64,000 bases of DNA from Saxidomus purpurata (lineage: Eukaryota; Mollusca; Bivalvia; Venerida; Veneridae). Under the pieces are notes generated by a model. It made no database searches. It worked only from the letters and a program-made list of their open reading frames with translations, and was not told the DNA's origin. The stretch covers positions 978,502-1,042,501 of the forward strand of contig JAFMSR010000015.1 of assembly GCA_022818135.1 (NCBI GenBank), written 5' to 3'. The position numbers and the translations under genes are program-made. The stretch's first letter is position 1. Each line of letters opens with the position of its first letter. Positions 38,401 to 57,600 of this stretch are shown here, one piece after another.

Positions 38401-40828
38401 AACTTCTACCGAAATATTGCCGACTACCACGCCCAAGATTGTTCCAAAATATGAGATAAAAGATGGGGATACTGTCTGTATTGTCTTCCAAGGACAAATA
38501 AAATTTAACATCAACTACGAAAGAAATGACTCTCAGGTAGGAGACCAATACTTTTTTCTCTATATTTCAGTGAGAATTATGCAAACTTGATCATAATAAT
38601 AATTATAAATATCGTGATGCTAATGAATAGAACACTCTCCCTGACAGCATAAAAGGTTAAATAAATTAGGGAAGTACAAAAGTGCTGTTAAAGATTTCCT
38701 CTGGAACATAAATTCAGATGGTCTCAATCTATATGTCTATTACAAATGTATTAGTAATGCAAAATAAATGCACAATTCTAACCAGACCTGTATGTGATTA
38801 TATTGTACACGATTAACGTAAATCTGAGACTATTTTATTTTATTCTTATCAATTTCAACTTCTAATTTTTATTCGATTTACTTTGACAAATAATTGAATA
38901 CATTTTACCATGGACCTCTTTGGAAATAAGTCATTGTATAACTTAAAGGGCAATATACTGCTTCAACATTTAACAAACCTTTACGCTTCACTTGCAATTC
39001 TATATGTTTCTATTTATTCTTTATTATTATATGTGATAAATATGTGCTAATTTGAATGTACTGATACCATTGAGTACAATAATTAAATACTAAATTTTGA
39101 ATTAATTCCCGATTTATAAATAACTTATTTAGGCACCATGTAAAGTGAAATTGAAGAGAAAAACATGAAAAAAATGGCATGGTTATATTCTATCTACAGA
39201 CTGCTACCCAAACTATACTTGTACCCGAGGATGCAAAACCGGATGGGAGTTGTGCAGTTGGTGGGGTTAACACGACACAAGAATTTAAATTGACGTTTTT
39301 CGACGATAAATGGAGTTTCAGTGTGGATATCTCTGAAGATGAGCAAACACTGCTCGGAAAATCTCTGCTCCGAGCTTTAGAGGAGACACCTTCTTATTCT
39401 TGGAAGGCAGTAAAGTTAACATATGTTATTGACGAAAATTTTGATGACCCTAAAGAATCCGGTAAGAAGTTCTCAGTACTGCATTGAAAGTAGTATACTT
39501 GTAAAAAAAAAGTAAAGAAGATTCAAGCTGAATGATTCCTCTCTAACAGCTTTGGCAGAATACTAAACCAGACCAGAATACAAAGACTACAGTAACGCAT
39601 AATTAATAATCATTTGAATGGATGAAATATACAAATATTTCTTAATTTTACAAAACCATATTATGTAAAGATATGTGTGATTTTGGCAGAGTGCCCATCA
39701 AATAATGTTTACTTGCTGAGTTTTGTTTCATTAAATTTTTAAATCACTGTGCATAGTTCTTTCACAGACGTTCCCTTATTGTGACATTCACTGTTTTGCT
39801 TAGATATTGGACAAGAGAAAACAGTGACCAAGGAAGAGGGAGAAGGTGCTTTCAAGGCAAGTGGCCAAGGTTCTTATAAATGTTCAGATGAAACATTACA
39901 ACTTGATGAAACTGTCAGCATGGACCTTGGAGAGTTCCAGTACAGAGCTTTTGGACAGGATGGTTCTGCTAATTTCACAAACGGAGGTTGGTTCTGAACC
40001 AAGTGTTTTATCATTTTATTTAAGGGTTATGGTTAACCATTACCACCCCTTCGAGCAATTAATGACACAGTCCAATTAATCTGCTTTCATAGCCGAGTGG
40101 TTAGAGTGCGTAGCACGAGTGATTTAATTTTTCGCATCCGAACGACTGGCTGTATTTTATTCCACGATAAAATACAGAGATGCATTTATTATTTCTATTC
40201 TAACACGAAATTGTCTTTGAAAAATACCACGAACTATTTTCGACGCGTAGCAACATTCTATAGTAACTTACAAGCACGGAATGCGATTGGACGCGTGTGA
40301 CATTTACCCCACGTTTTGCCCGTGGAAAACGTGATGTATTTTATCGTAAAATAATGTATAGCTTCTTTCCCTCTATATCAATATACGAAAAGTTGCGGAT
40401 CGTGTTAGAAATTGTGTTTGTTGATGTTGAAATACGTATTGTTGAAGTAAAGCATGCTGTGTGGAAACTCGCTAGTTTAATCAAATTGTTTTTGTTTCTA
40501 ATTTCCTTACACATACTGGTGACTTTGCTACAAAATTCTATATTTATCACAAACTTGGTAATCTTAAATGTATAAGTATATTTTTGCAGTGTCATGTATT
40601 ACCATAAACATTTTGTATAACTGTCAGTCTTGAATTTCATTATTTTGCCCCGTCTCTTCAGATGTGGCACAGTGTCCTGCCGACACGGGGGACGATGACG
40701 ACGACGATGAAGACACAGTCGCCATAGTTTTAGGCTCCGTTTTCGGGGGCATAGCATTTATTTTGCTGATTGTTGTTGGTGCCTACTGCGTTAAAAAGAG
40801 GAACCGCAAAGACTATGAAGTGATGTAG
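35456..40828 (+). CDS. LAMP-like lysosomal membrane glycoprotein, gene C (complete)
   Basis: Seven exons: 35456-35519, 36075-36166, 36869-37262, 38133-38536, 39200-39461, 39804-39986 and 40662-40828. All are GT/AG with phases 1,0,1,0,1,1, encoding 521 residues. A signal peptide (MATKKNLLLSVGVIIGYFLC) is followed by a first LAMP domain (QTC...SLC; YSC...IEC), a Thr/Pro/Glu hinge of about 100 residues in exon 4, a second domain (TVC...GSC; YKC...AQC), an acidic DDDDDEDT stretch just outside the membrane, one membrane span (about AIVLGSVFGGIAFILLIVV), and the tail KKRNRKDYEVM. YEVM is a YxxPhi sorting signal at the very C-terminus, eight residues from the membrane, as in vertebrate LAMPs. The N-terminal extra Cys of genes A, B and D (KC or MC before HF) is replaced by Gly here. 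It should lie in the lysosome or late-endosome membrane with its glycosylated part in the lumen. Confidence 0.88.
37613..37860 (+). mobile_element. MITE-like block in intron 3 of gene C
   Basis: Starts tttaaaggggcactccctac and shares 'aaatcgctatccac' and 'gttttacgg.act' with the blocks at 18,100 and 30,600, and the end type with 52,675. The far end is unclear. Confidence 0.4.
40198..40410. mobile_element. short inverted-end element in intron 6 of gene C
   Basis: Ends TTCTAACACGA and TCGTGTTAGAA are perfect complements 213 bp apart. The flank to its left (40,100-40,197, cgcatccgaacgactggctg) is also shared with 34,690-34,790, so the mobile unit may be larger. A tRNA-like head (atagccgagtggttagag) precedes it at 40,090. 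Confidence 0.5.
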
Positions 40829-42354
40829 AGATAATGGACGACACAAAAGGTCTAAAGGAGGATCTGAAATTATAAAAGGACATTTGCAAAATATGTTGCC
40901 TTGTTTAGACTAAACGTATAAACTTGAACAAATGAACAGTATTGTTATACACATGCTCTGCGAACTTATGTTATGGTTTATTCTTAAACTATCAAACTTT
41001 CGAACTCGAATTACTTTTTAACCTTTAACCCGCTAAATTTCTAAAATGGGCCAGTCCAATTTTCTATTTGGACCGTACCATTCTGTACTCAAAGGGGTGC
41101 TCTATGAAAAATTTACCGAGTGAGTATATAGTGAACAATACAAATCATGATCAGACTGCATGGATATGCAGGGTGATCATGATCTGCAATGGTCGCAGTC
41201 AGAATCATTTGTTACCAGCAGGATCGAAGTTTAAACGCACAAAAATCGTTGAAGCGATCGAGTTCGAAAGTAAAGTTTTTATATATTTGACAATATAATA
41301 AGTAAATATAGTACTATATTTTCTGAGAAAAAAATACGACTAGAAACCCAGCAGGGCTTGGTACTGGCTCGACATAGATTATCCAAAAATGAAAGGAATA
41401 TTTACATTTGTCCTCTAAAGTGAGTTCTACAATGAAAATTTTCTAATGTCGCTTTAACTTTCAGTTTTACATGTAATTGCATATTCTCTTGTTATGCAGA
41501 CCCACAGACTATGCAGGACCTATGCCCATTCTGTCCATTGCAATTCAGCGATTGCAATTATACGTTTAGGAGCTCGTTTTATTGTCTTAAATTCCCACTA
41601 TCACTTCAAAACTCATACAAAATAAGAAATTTACGTATAAAATAATGATGGAAATGTCTTCAATTTACCCTAAAAACAATTGTGAATTATGCCATAATGT
41701 TTCCATATTTGAGCAGATTTTCTAGTATTTCAGCAACATATCTGTCATATTGACTCGAAATATGTTATGCACATGCGCAGAAGGCCTACTTCGTATGGTG
41801 ACGTAACTCTTAAAGCTTAGAAGGCGATCGCTTTAGTCAAGGACGATATTAAATCACTCGAACATGAATCCCAAATTTGTACATAATTGTCTGTCAAAAT
41901 TATGACAGTCATAAACCTTTAATGAACACTGAAGTAACATTTTTTCACACGCAGTAATTGGAATGCCACTATGAAAAACAACTATAAAGTCCGAGGAGTC
42001 CAACTGGTACGACTAACTTGCAAATTGTTATCTTGGACATTATCCATTAATGGAGCTTAATTTGTAAATCAAGTGAAAGTTTCCAATTTTCATAAAAGGT
42101 CGAGTCTAGAGATTTTTTTCTCTAAAAATGTACCAACCGTACAGTCTTAATGCCCAAAAAACCCATCAGTTTCAATTTCATCTCCATACACCTTCAAGCC
42201 TTTTGTTCAGTTTAAAAAAAACCAATACAACCTGCTTTCATTTCTACGTGTATATTTTACACTCAATTTGGGTGTAAGTATTTACATTCAATGGTATCAG
42301 TCTTCCGTTCCAGTGTACTACATTGTAATAAACTGATAATTTTAACAGAAGAGT
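40829..42354. other. 3' flank of gene C, dispersed repeat only
   Basis: No AATAAA is seen close to the stop codon of gene C. The stretch 41,100-41,240 (for example 'catgatcagactgcatgg', 'atgcagggtgatcatgatct') resembles a repeat I associate with venerid clam genomes; this is recollection, not a search result. Nothing else is recognised. Confidence 0.4.
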
Positions 42355-43255
42355 TTACTTTTCAGCTCAACTGGCTTTGCCAGGGTGAGCTTTTAGGAGG
42401 GATGATTGTCCGTCGTCCGTCGTACGTCGTCCGACAACATTTTGCTTCAAACGACATCTCCTCTGAAACCACTGGGCCAATGTTGATGAAACTTGGCAGG
42501 GATGTTCCTTGCATGAAGCTCTACCAAAATTGTTAGAAAAAAAATCCATTCCATGCAGAACTCTGGTTGCTATTGCAACAAATAGGAAAAACTTTAAAAA
42601 TCTTCTTTTCTGAAACCACAAGGCTTAGAGCTTAGATATTTGGCATGTAGCATTGTCTAGTAGACTTCTACCAAGATTGCTCAAATAATGACCCCCGGGT
42701 CAAAACTGATCCCGCCCGGGGGTTCACTTTGTTTAACATAGGCTTATATAGGAAAAGCTTCAAAAATCTTCTCTGAAACCACAGGGTCTAGAGCTAAGAT
42801 ATTTAGCATGTAGCATTGCCTAGTAGACCTCTTCAAAGTTTGTTTGTTCAAATTATGCCCCTGGGGTCAATATTGGCCCTGCCCAGGGGGTCACTTACAA
42901 AGTGACGTCACAAAGACGTATAAAGGAAAACCTTTAAAAATCTTCTCCTCCAAAACCACAAGGTTTAGAGCCTAGATATTTAGTGTGTAACAGTGTCTAG
43001 TGGACCTCTTCGAAGTGTGTTCAAATCATGCCCTCAGGGCCAAAATGTACCCTGCACAGGGTGTCATTTGGTATAGAAACAACTTTAAAAACCTGCTTTT
43101 CTAAAACTACAAGGCCTAGAGCTTAGATATTTTGTGTGTAACATTGTCTAATGGTCTTCCACCTACTTTGTTCAAATCTTGCCACTGGGATCAAAATTGA
43201 CCACACATACCAGGCAAGTGCACTTGTGAGCGATATAGGGCCATTATTGCCCTTC
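42355..43255 (+). repeat. array of about 150-bp dispersed-repeat monomers
   Basis: Units containing 'ctgaaaccacaaggcttaga', 'gagctaagatattt' and 'cattg.ctagtagac' recur near 42,610, 42,780, 42,955 and 43,110. The array begins with a 'cgtcgtccgtcgtacgtcg' tract. It is the same family as 1-620, in inverse orientation. Confidence 0.65.
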
Positions 43256-45775
43256 TTGCTTAAGTTAATGCTTGGCGTAACATTTGAATTCTTGCATGAT
43301 GATTTTTGTTTGTTTGAGTGTACATGATTCCACTCGTTTGCTAATGGTTCCTTAATGATATTTCCCCAATGCTTGCACACGGTAATCTTTCTCTTTCGGC
43401 TATCGAAATCGAAAGACTAATTTGAATTTGAAGTCTGAGACACAAAGTATGAGAAAAGACCTGAAAATCCATAAGTTCTATTCAATAAAAGTCTCAACTG
43501 TTATACATATATTTAGTCAAAGCTTTGGTAAAATTCCCTTTTCTAGGAGTATGTATCAGTGCTCTCCCTTGAATTTGAAAGGCAATAGGCCTATGGCTTA
43601 ATATTGTTTTAAAACTTCTCTGTTCGAGACAAAAAATATGAGGGAATCCGCCAGACTGCTAGTTTTCTTGCTTACAAACTCAATGTTCACCATTCCTTTA
43701 ACTGCATGTGTTATTTTAAGCTAAGCAATACTCTATTTAAAATAAATTAAAACATAATTAAGGTAAGATTTTCCTAAAATTCGTCGAAACGGCTGCGTGT
43801 CCATGTTACCGGTTGGAGACGGAGGTGTCGAAGTCCACATTCCTTAAAAGTTACGTCGAATTCTATGGCTAACCCATGTTATTTGAGCTAGCGGAAATAA
43901 ACAGCTATGGCACGTCGCACATTATCTGAAACTATAAAATCATGCTTAGGGACCAAACCACAATTACAGGTGGAACAAACTGTTGCGTATGTCCTTGGAT
44001 GTTTGGCGGTGAACAACTGTAACCCATGTCCTAGAATACAAATATGACACGTGACTTTAAGTAATCATGTTTACATGTTACATTTATCTTACCGGGAACA
44101 CAATATCAAATTCGATGATAACGTAACATTTGTTGTACCAATTATCTCTTGACTGTAGCTTGTTTGATCAATATGAATATATTTGTAATAAATGATACTT
44201 TCAAAATGACATGCCTACGTATATTGTTTTAGACTAGCGCCAATACCGTAAAATTCATAAAGCTTACGAATAGTGGATATGAAAACGTTCTGATTTTTTC
44301 ACCTGAAACTAGTATTTCTAAAATAAAAATAACATAAAAATGCTAAAATTAACAAAAGTACACACAATATTTGTTCCGTTGCATCCAGTGTTTACCTTAA
44401 GTTTTGCTTAAATTTATATCACTCTTCAAACTTACCACCATAATCTTAAATGAGACATTTATCATTTGTTTACGCTCTTAAAATGATGATTATTGCCACA
44501 GTTAAAACCAAAATATGTGAATCTGTATATAACAATTCTACTCCCATTGAATACAGAAGAAACTTGTAAACATTGTTTTAAACCATCCTAGTCAAAAATT
44601 AAAAATGCATCCTTTTGTTAGGTATATTCTCATTTATATATGTTAATAAGACAAATAACTAAGCCTTACTCATTTCTAAATATGTTTTCAAAGCATCAAC
44701 AGCTACTATGTTTTAAGGTTCATTCTTGGTCATTTTGAAAGGTTATATAACTTTAAAGTTTTAGGTATGACGGCATCGTCCAGACATACTATGGAATGTG
44801 TTGGCCGTTGACTTCATTTACAAATCTTATTCCAATTCTTACAATGTCTAGATGTTCCCTACATATGTTTACCACGACCAAACAAACTTTAATAACATAA
44901 AAGAGATAGTCCACCTGACCATGGAGCAGCATTCCACAAGAACTATTGATATTTGATATTGAACTTTAAATATTTCATAAAAGAAAACAGTTTACCTTAA
45001 ATGAAACAACGCATATTTTTATATATCATTCTTACATATGTTTTACTTAGTAGAATGTATTTGAAACCCGTATTGCCACTAAGCAATGTAACATTTTTTG
45101 ACAATAGTTTTCGTCCTTTTCGTATTTTTTGTTCTTGTTTTACAGCTCCGTTTAAATATCTTTGATTTTGAAATCCTCAAAAACGCTTCTTTTTGTTGAC
45201 AAAGTGCCAATGTTAGCATTACTCTTTATTAAAAAGCAAAACTTCATCACGATAATCTGTTATAAACTTCATACATATGCTTGTCAAAGTGGATACAGGG
45301 CGAAAACTGAAAATTTCTTCTACGACTAATCTTCATGATTCTGGTTTTTAATTGGTCAGATTTCGAACTTCTAGCTGTCCAAAAACATTACTAAACCTCT
45401 TACTATTCCCAAAAGGTATGTCAAAACTTGTATTTTATACATTAAAAGACCTTGTATGTACTTCTTGAATTTGTTTTAAAATTTGCATTATAATAACATA
45501 TGACCACCATTCAGCATCATTAAATGCTGTAAAGAAATATAGCTTTAAGTTTTTTTATTACTTCCTATTTTGTATTATGAAGTAAGCTTGTACTACCAGC
45601 CTGTGAAAACAAAAACTGTCGCTCAGAAAATGGTGATACAGCTCCCTATGATAACTCCAGTTATCAAAAGGTCACTGTTATTTGATCAAATATCTTGTCA
45701 TGTATGCATGTTATCCATTATTCACAATACAGACCAATCGGGGGTCTAGATATCTTTTCATTCACCCTTAGGTCA
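43256..45775. other. intergenic, nothing recognised
   Basis: About 2.5 kb of AT-rich DNA before gene B. No coding frame, RNA-like structure or clear repeat was found by eye. Confidence 0.5.
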
Positions 45776-45790
45776 AACGTATATATATCG
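45776..45790 (+). promoter_or_regulatory. possible TATA element of gene B
   Basis: A gtatatatatcg motif lies about 65 bp upstream of the start codon of gene B. The distance would suit a short 5' leader. In AT-rich DNA this is weak evidence. Confidence 0.25.
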
Positions 45791-45847
45791 TTAACATCCT
45801 CTTTTCGTTTACTTTTTAATTCAACTCACCAAACAAAGAACATCAAA

Positions 45848-52623
<6,776 letters not shown>

Positions 52624-52674
52624 CAACTGTTTACATTGTTACAAACTGTACTGTTATAGTTGTAACGTAATGAT

Positions 52675-53041
52675 TTAAAGAGGCACTCTCTTAAACTGGT
52701 GTCAAATTAAATAACTTTAAAAGCATAAATGATTGTTTAACTGCAACTTTTATGACTTATCCTAAACATGTAAGTTATACATTCCAGTCATCATTGGTAC
52801 AATCAGTGTTTTAAAAGTTGTTGCAGTACCGTAAAACATTCAAAAGTCTATGTGAAGTTGTGTGAATAGCGATTTATTACAGAAAGTGCCCCTATTGATT
52901 ATTTGTGCTAAAATGAGATATTTTTCATTATATATAATATTCTTTAGAATTGTATCTATTAATCATTTAACGTTCATTGAACACATTATTTATATTAGGA
53001 GAATACAATCTGCAAGATGTAGGGAGTACCCGTTTAAAGGT
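52675..53041. mobile_element. MITE with TTTAAAGAGGCACTCTC-like ends
   Basis: The left end tttaaagaggcactctc and the right end agggagtacccgtttaaagg are imperfect inverted complements 365 bp apart. It lies directly after the stop codon of gene B. Related blocks are at 17,960-18,300, 30,440-30,790 and 37,613-37,860. Confidence 0.5.
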
Positions 53042-54698
53042 TAATAATTAGTATAAACTATATTTGTGTTAATTAAGCTAAAGGTTCTAAGTATTACGCA
53101 TGTAGAACGCGGCAAATGATTACCAGTATTTCAAGGTGTTATATAACATGATACATTCGAATTACAATAGCTTGTCAATAAATTTTCACAGGTCGTGTAA
53201 ATACAACAGTATTTCTCTTAAGAATGCATTTTGTTTTAATTTATGTGCCACTGGAGTATCTCTGTTTACCATTTTGTCAAAATACTAGACAAAATATTGT
53301 TCTGTTAAAATGATAGCTAAACTTTCGTGTAATATGATAAAGTTAGTGTGTAAATATCGAAGGAAAAGATATGCATATAAAATAACTCTTATCATGGCCT
53401 TGGTTTTGACCAGGCGGTTTAGAACATAACTTCAGCACGTCGTCTTGATGAACATTTGACCAAATTATTATGAAAATCCTTCAAGGAGTTTGGGAGATAT
53501 TGAACGGACACAAAAATAGCCGATCCATCGACTTACCGACCGAATAGCTAACTCCTATATTCCCCTTCCAAACTTATTTGTGGGGATATAAGTAACGTTA
53601 ATTAAGAATTCCCCAAGTTATATCATCAATTAGAATTTGAATCTACAACATCACGCATCTAGAGAAGACATTGTTTGTGTTTACGACTTAAAGAAATTCT
53701 TCAATCCAAGCAGATGATTAGTAGGAAGAGTTTATGTAAATGCTAAGTGAATTCAAAGTAGGTTTTGTAAACTTCAAAACAGAAGTTCTAAATCTGCCCT
53801 AGACGTGTAATAAGACATGTTTTTCTTTCACTGCACGCTAGTAATGTGGCGATATCGTTTTGTTTTCCATACATAATAACAAAAGACTAATCCCGGTCAC
53901 AGAAAGGGTTTTGTACAATAGTATATCTATTGTATGATGTTTTATATCGTTATCGGACTTATCTGTGAATTTGAAGGTTTCACTTCGAGTCTCTGGTTGG
54001 CCCGCCTCCAATTACCTTACGACCGTCTACTACACCGAAAAATTACCTACTATTGAGAAAACATAAATGATACAACGAAACACACAAAGGTCCATGACAG
54101 GTCACTGAAAAATACCATTAATAAGTACACATCATTTAGGTTAACTGTAATGCTGGCTTACATCTAAATGGGACGCTGATAACGTCCTGATTCAAATTTT
54201 ATTTCGATCCTCAGTATACCATAGACCTTCCCAATGGTAGCAGTTGATAAATTGATAGACGGATGTTGATATGCTGTGCAACTATAGTTTGATAACCGAT
54301 CTTTAAATGAGTACAGGTGTAGGAAAACCTACCTTTCAACTTTACACTTATTGATATGGGTATATTATATTATATTGTTATATCCTGTTTATCTATTCAT
54401 CGAAAAGAACCTTAATGCTAAATTAAAAGATATATTTTCTTTTCTACATTGATTATACTGATTCATCTTATAAGGAAACATTTTTAACGTTTGTGAATGT
54501 CCGTACCTTGGTTTACACACAACGTGGCTCAAATATTAATAGTCGTTTGTAGGTGCGTTATCATATCACAAGATTATCCTACAGCCTGATAGTGATTGTA
54601 ACTTTACAACTTCCCATTGTTATCAACACATTAAAAATCAAACACGAAATATAGAACTTTTAATATTTTAATTTCTTAAGTTATCATAAATTTAAAAT
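53042..54698. other. intergenic between genes B and D
   Basis: A dispersed repeat at about 53,395-53,590 (aaaatccttcaaggagtttggg) is the only recognisable content. A possible polyadenylation signal aataaa lies at 53,177, but it is 550 bp from the stop codon of gene B. Confidence 0.4.
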
Positions 54699-57600
54699 AT
54701 GAAGATTTTTGGCAGCGTTGTGTTTCTTTTCGTCGGATACTTCACGAATGGTTTGTACACTTGTATTTTCATTTTAGATAACATTGACGACTTCTTTGAG
54801 AAAAGGTTTTTGTCATTCCTTCATTTAAAACATGACACATTCGTAAATTCTGCATTTATACACAGAAAGACAGCAACAACATTTATATGCTATTTACCAA
54901 GAAGAAATATTTTCGGACCTTTCAGGAGTTGTAATGTTTTACATACTTCTAAAATTGATGAAAACAAATACATTATGACACTACATAGTGTTTAAAAACA
55001 GTAAAGCTAAAATTGGTTGATCAAAACGTTTTATTTGAAACTGATTACCATTGTATTTATTGGTGCTTTGAAAAAAAATCGAGTGAGTTAAATGAACAGA
55101 ACAACTGTTCTTCGCCGAGACTTTGCAAGTTCAAGGCTTGCAGACACTATTTAAATTACTTCAGCAAATAGGAAAATTAATATTTGGACAGTGATTATTT
55201 CATTAATTCAAGATGAAGGTTATTTTATTGGGTTAAAGCAATGTTTGATCACTTTCAAAGTAGACAGCACCAATTTACTGGGGTTTTACTTGAAAAAACA
55301 TGCGCATAATGTCACTTCAAACTGAACCTTATATTTAAAGAGTTGAGTAAACGGTCAAATTAAGTTAACAACCTGACTGCATTGTTTGACTGTCATTCAT
55401 ACCCTCATCATAACATTCTATAAATGATACTGGATCGAAATGCAATAACTGCGTTTGTCATACTTGAAATGTATGGATTTTAACGTCTTTTAACATATTA
55501 GCCAACTGCTAATATAGACCAATATATCTACGTTATACTGAAATAGGCATAATATATCTAAGCTAAACAACACATGTCAGTTGGACGAACAATGCATGTC
55601 ATAACGCACTATTGAAACGTGCACTCGCATTATTACACCAGATGGCGCTTGCATCATCGACAATTTTCGGCACCTACGTAATAATCCGTACTTTTAGGAG
55701 AATTATGTCTTGGGGAGATATATTGTTTTTGCCATGTCTGTCTGTCCGTCCGTCCGTCCGCACGCATAATGGGTACCTTGGGTGGTAGGAGGTGTGGCCT
55801 AAGACAATAGAAATCTATTGTCTTCATTCTTAAGTGGTCATTCTTTTTTACTTAAGTGGTCACTCTATTGTTCGAGAACGATGGAATTACCACCTAATAA
55901 CACCTTCGTATGGGTGTCCGTCCGTGTTTCCGTCCGTCCGTCCGTCCGTCTGTCTGTCCGGCAAAATAGTGTCCGCTCCATATCTCCTAAACTCCTCGAA
56001 GGTTTTCATGAAACTTGGGTCAGATGTTGACCTCAACTAGACGATGTGCAGAACCCATGACACCTGCTCAAGGTAACAGTTCAAGGTCAAAGGTTTGAGC
56101 CTTGTATTTCGTGTCCGCTCTGTATCTCCTTAACCCCTCGAAGGTTTTTTATTAAACTTGAGTTAGATGCTAACATCAACTACGCGATGTGCAGAACCCA
56201 TGAACTAACTGCGCCGGCTCAAGGTCAAGGTCACAGAGATCAAAGGTCATATGACTATTTTCTACGAAATATAAACACAAAATCGTCACCATATTGACAC
56301 GTTGGCAAAGCGCATGTAACAAACATATTAGTTCAAGGTCAAGGTCACTGTTACTAAAAATAGAAAAATTGTTTCTGTTAATAACTCCAGTTAGGATTCA
56401 CCAATTGCAATGAAACTTGGTCTGTGTGTAGCTTACATGGAAAGGAAGCTTGGGTAACTTATGTATCATTACTAAAAATAGATGTTTGTGTTATTTTAGC
56501 ATGTTTCAGCATGATTATTGACAAACTGCCATGGGGGAGACATATGTTTTGTGACAAAAACAACCATCTAGGGAAAGGCTACCAGAACGGGTCGTAGAAA
56601 TCGAACTTGGTTTATATATGAAGACTTCCTCCCCCAAACAGTGAAAATGACGTTTTCAAACGACGTTTCTTGTAAATGCCTGACAAATGGCGAGTTCAAT
56701 ACAAATGGTCACAACCTACACTAATTTAATGTCATAAAACTAATATCAGTCGCAGTCCCGAACTAGATGGTTGTTTTTGTCATGAAAACATATGTCTCCC
56801 CCATGGCATCATTTTTTCTATTTTTAGTAACAGTGACCTTGACCTTGAACCAAGGTGGTTGTTACATGGCTCTGCACATCGTGTCAGTCTGGTGAAGATT
56901 TGTGTTGAGTTATTCTTAAATCCTATAAAATGTTCAAGAGATATGGAGTGGACACTGAATATAGTCATATGACCTTGGATCTCGAGCTGTAACCTTGACC
57001 TTGAGCCGGCACATTTTGTAAACAAGCTCTGCACATCGCATAATAGAGGTAAACATCTGACCCAAGTTTCATGAAAATCCTTCAAGGGATTTAGGAGATA
57101 CGGAGCGGACACTATTTTGCCGGACAGACAGACAGACGGACGGACATGGCAAAAACATTATATCTCCCCAAGACATTATTCTCCTTAAAGAACGGATTAT
57201 TACGTTGGTGCCGAAAATTGTCGATGATGCAAGCGCCATCTGGTGTAATAATGCGAGTGCACGTTTCAATAGTTCGTTATGACATGCATTGTTCGTCCAA
57301 CTGACATGCGTTGTTTAGCTTAGATATATTATGCCTATTTCAGTATAACGTAGATATATTGGTCTATATTAGCAGTTGGCTAATATGTTAAAAAGACGTT
57401 AAAAATCATACATTTCAAGTATGACAAACGCAGTTATTACATTTCGATCCAGTATCATTATTAGAATGTTATGATGAGGGTAACGACGCAGTCAGGTTGT
57501 TCAACTTAATTTCGACCGTTTACTCAATCATCTTTAAATATAAGTTCAGTTTAATAGCAATACAGAACACTGATATATGAAATAATGTAGAATACAACAA

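Noticed and set aside
54699..54995. A 98-codon gene at 54,699
   Set aside because: It is exon 1 of gene D (17 codons) reading through its donor into the intron.
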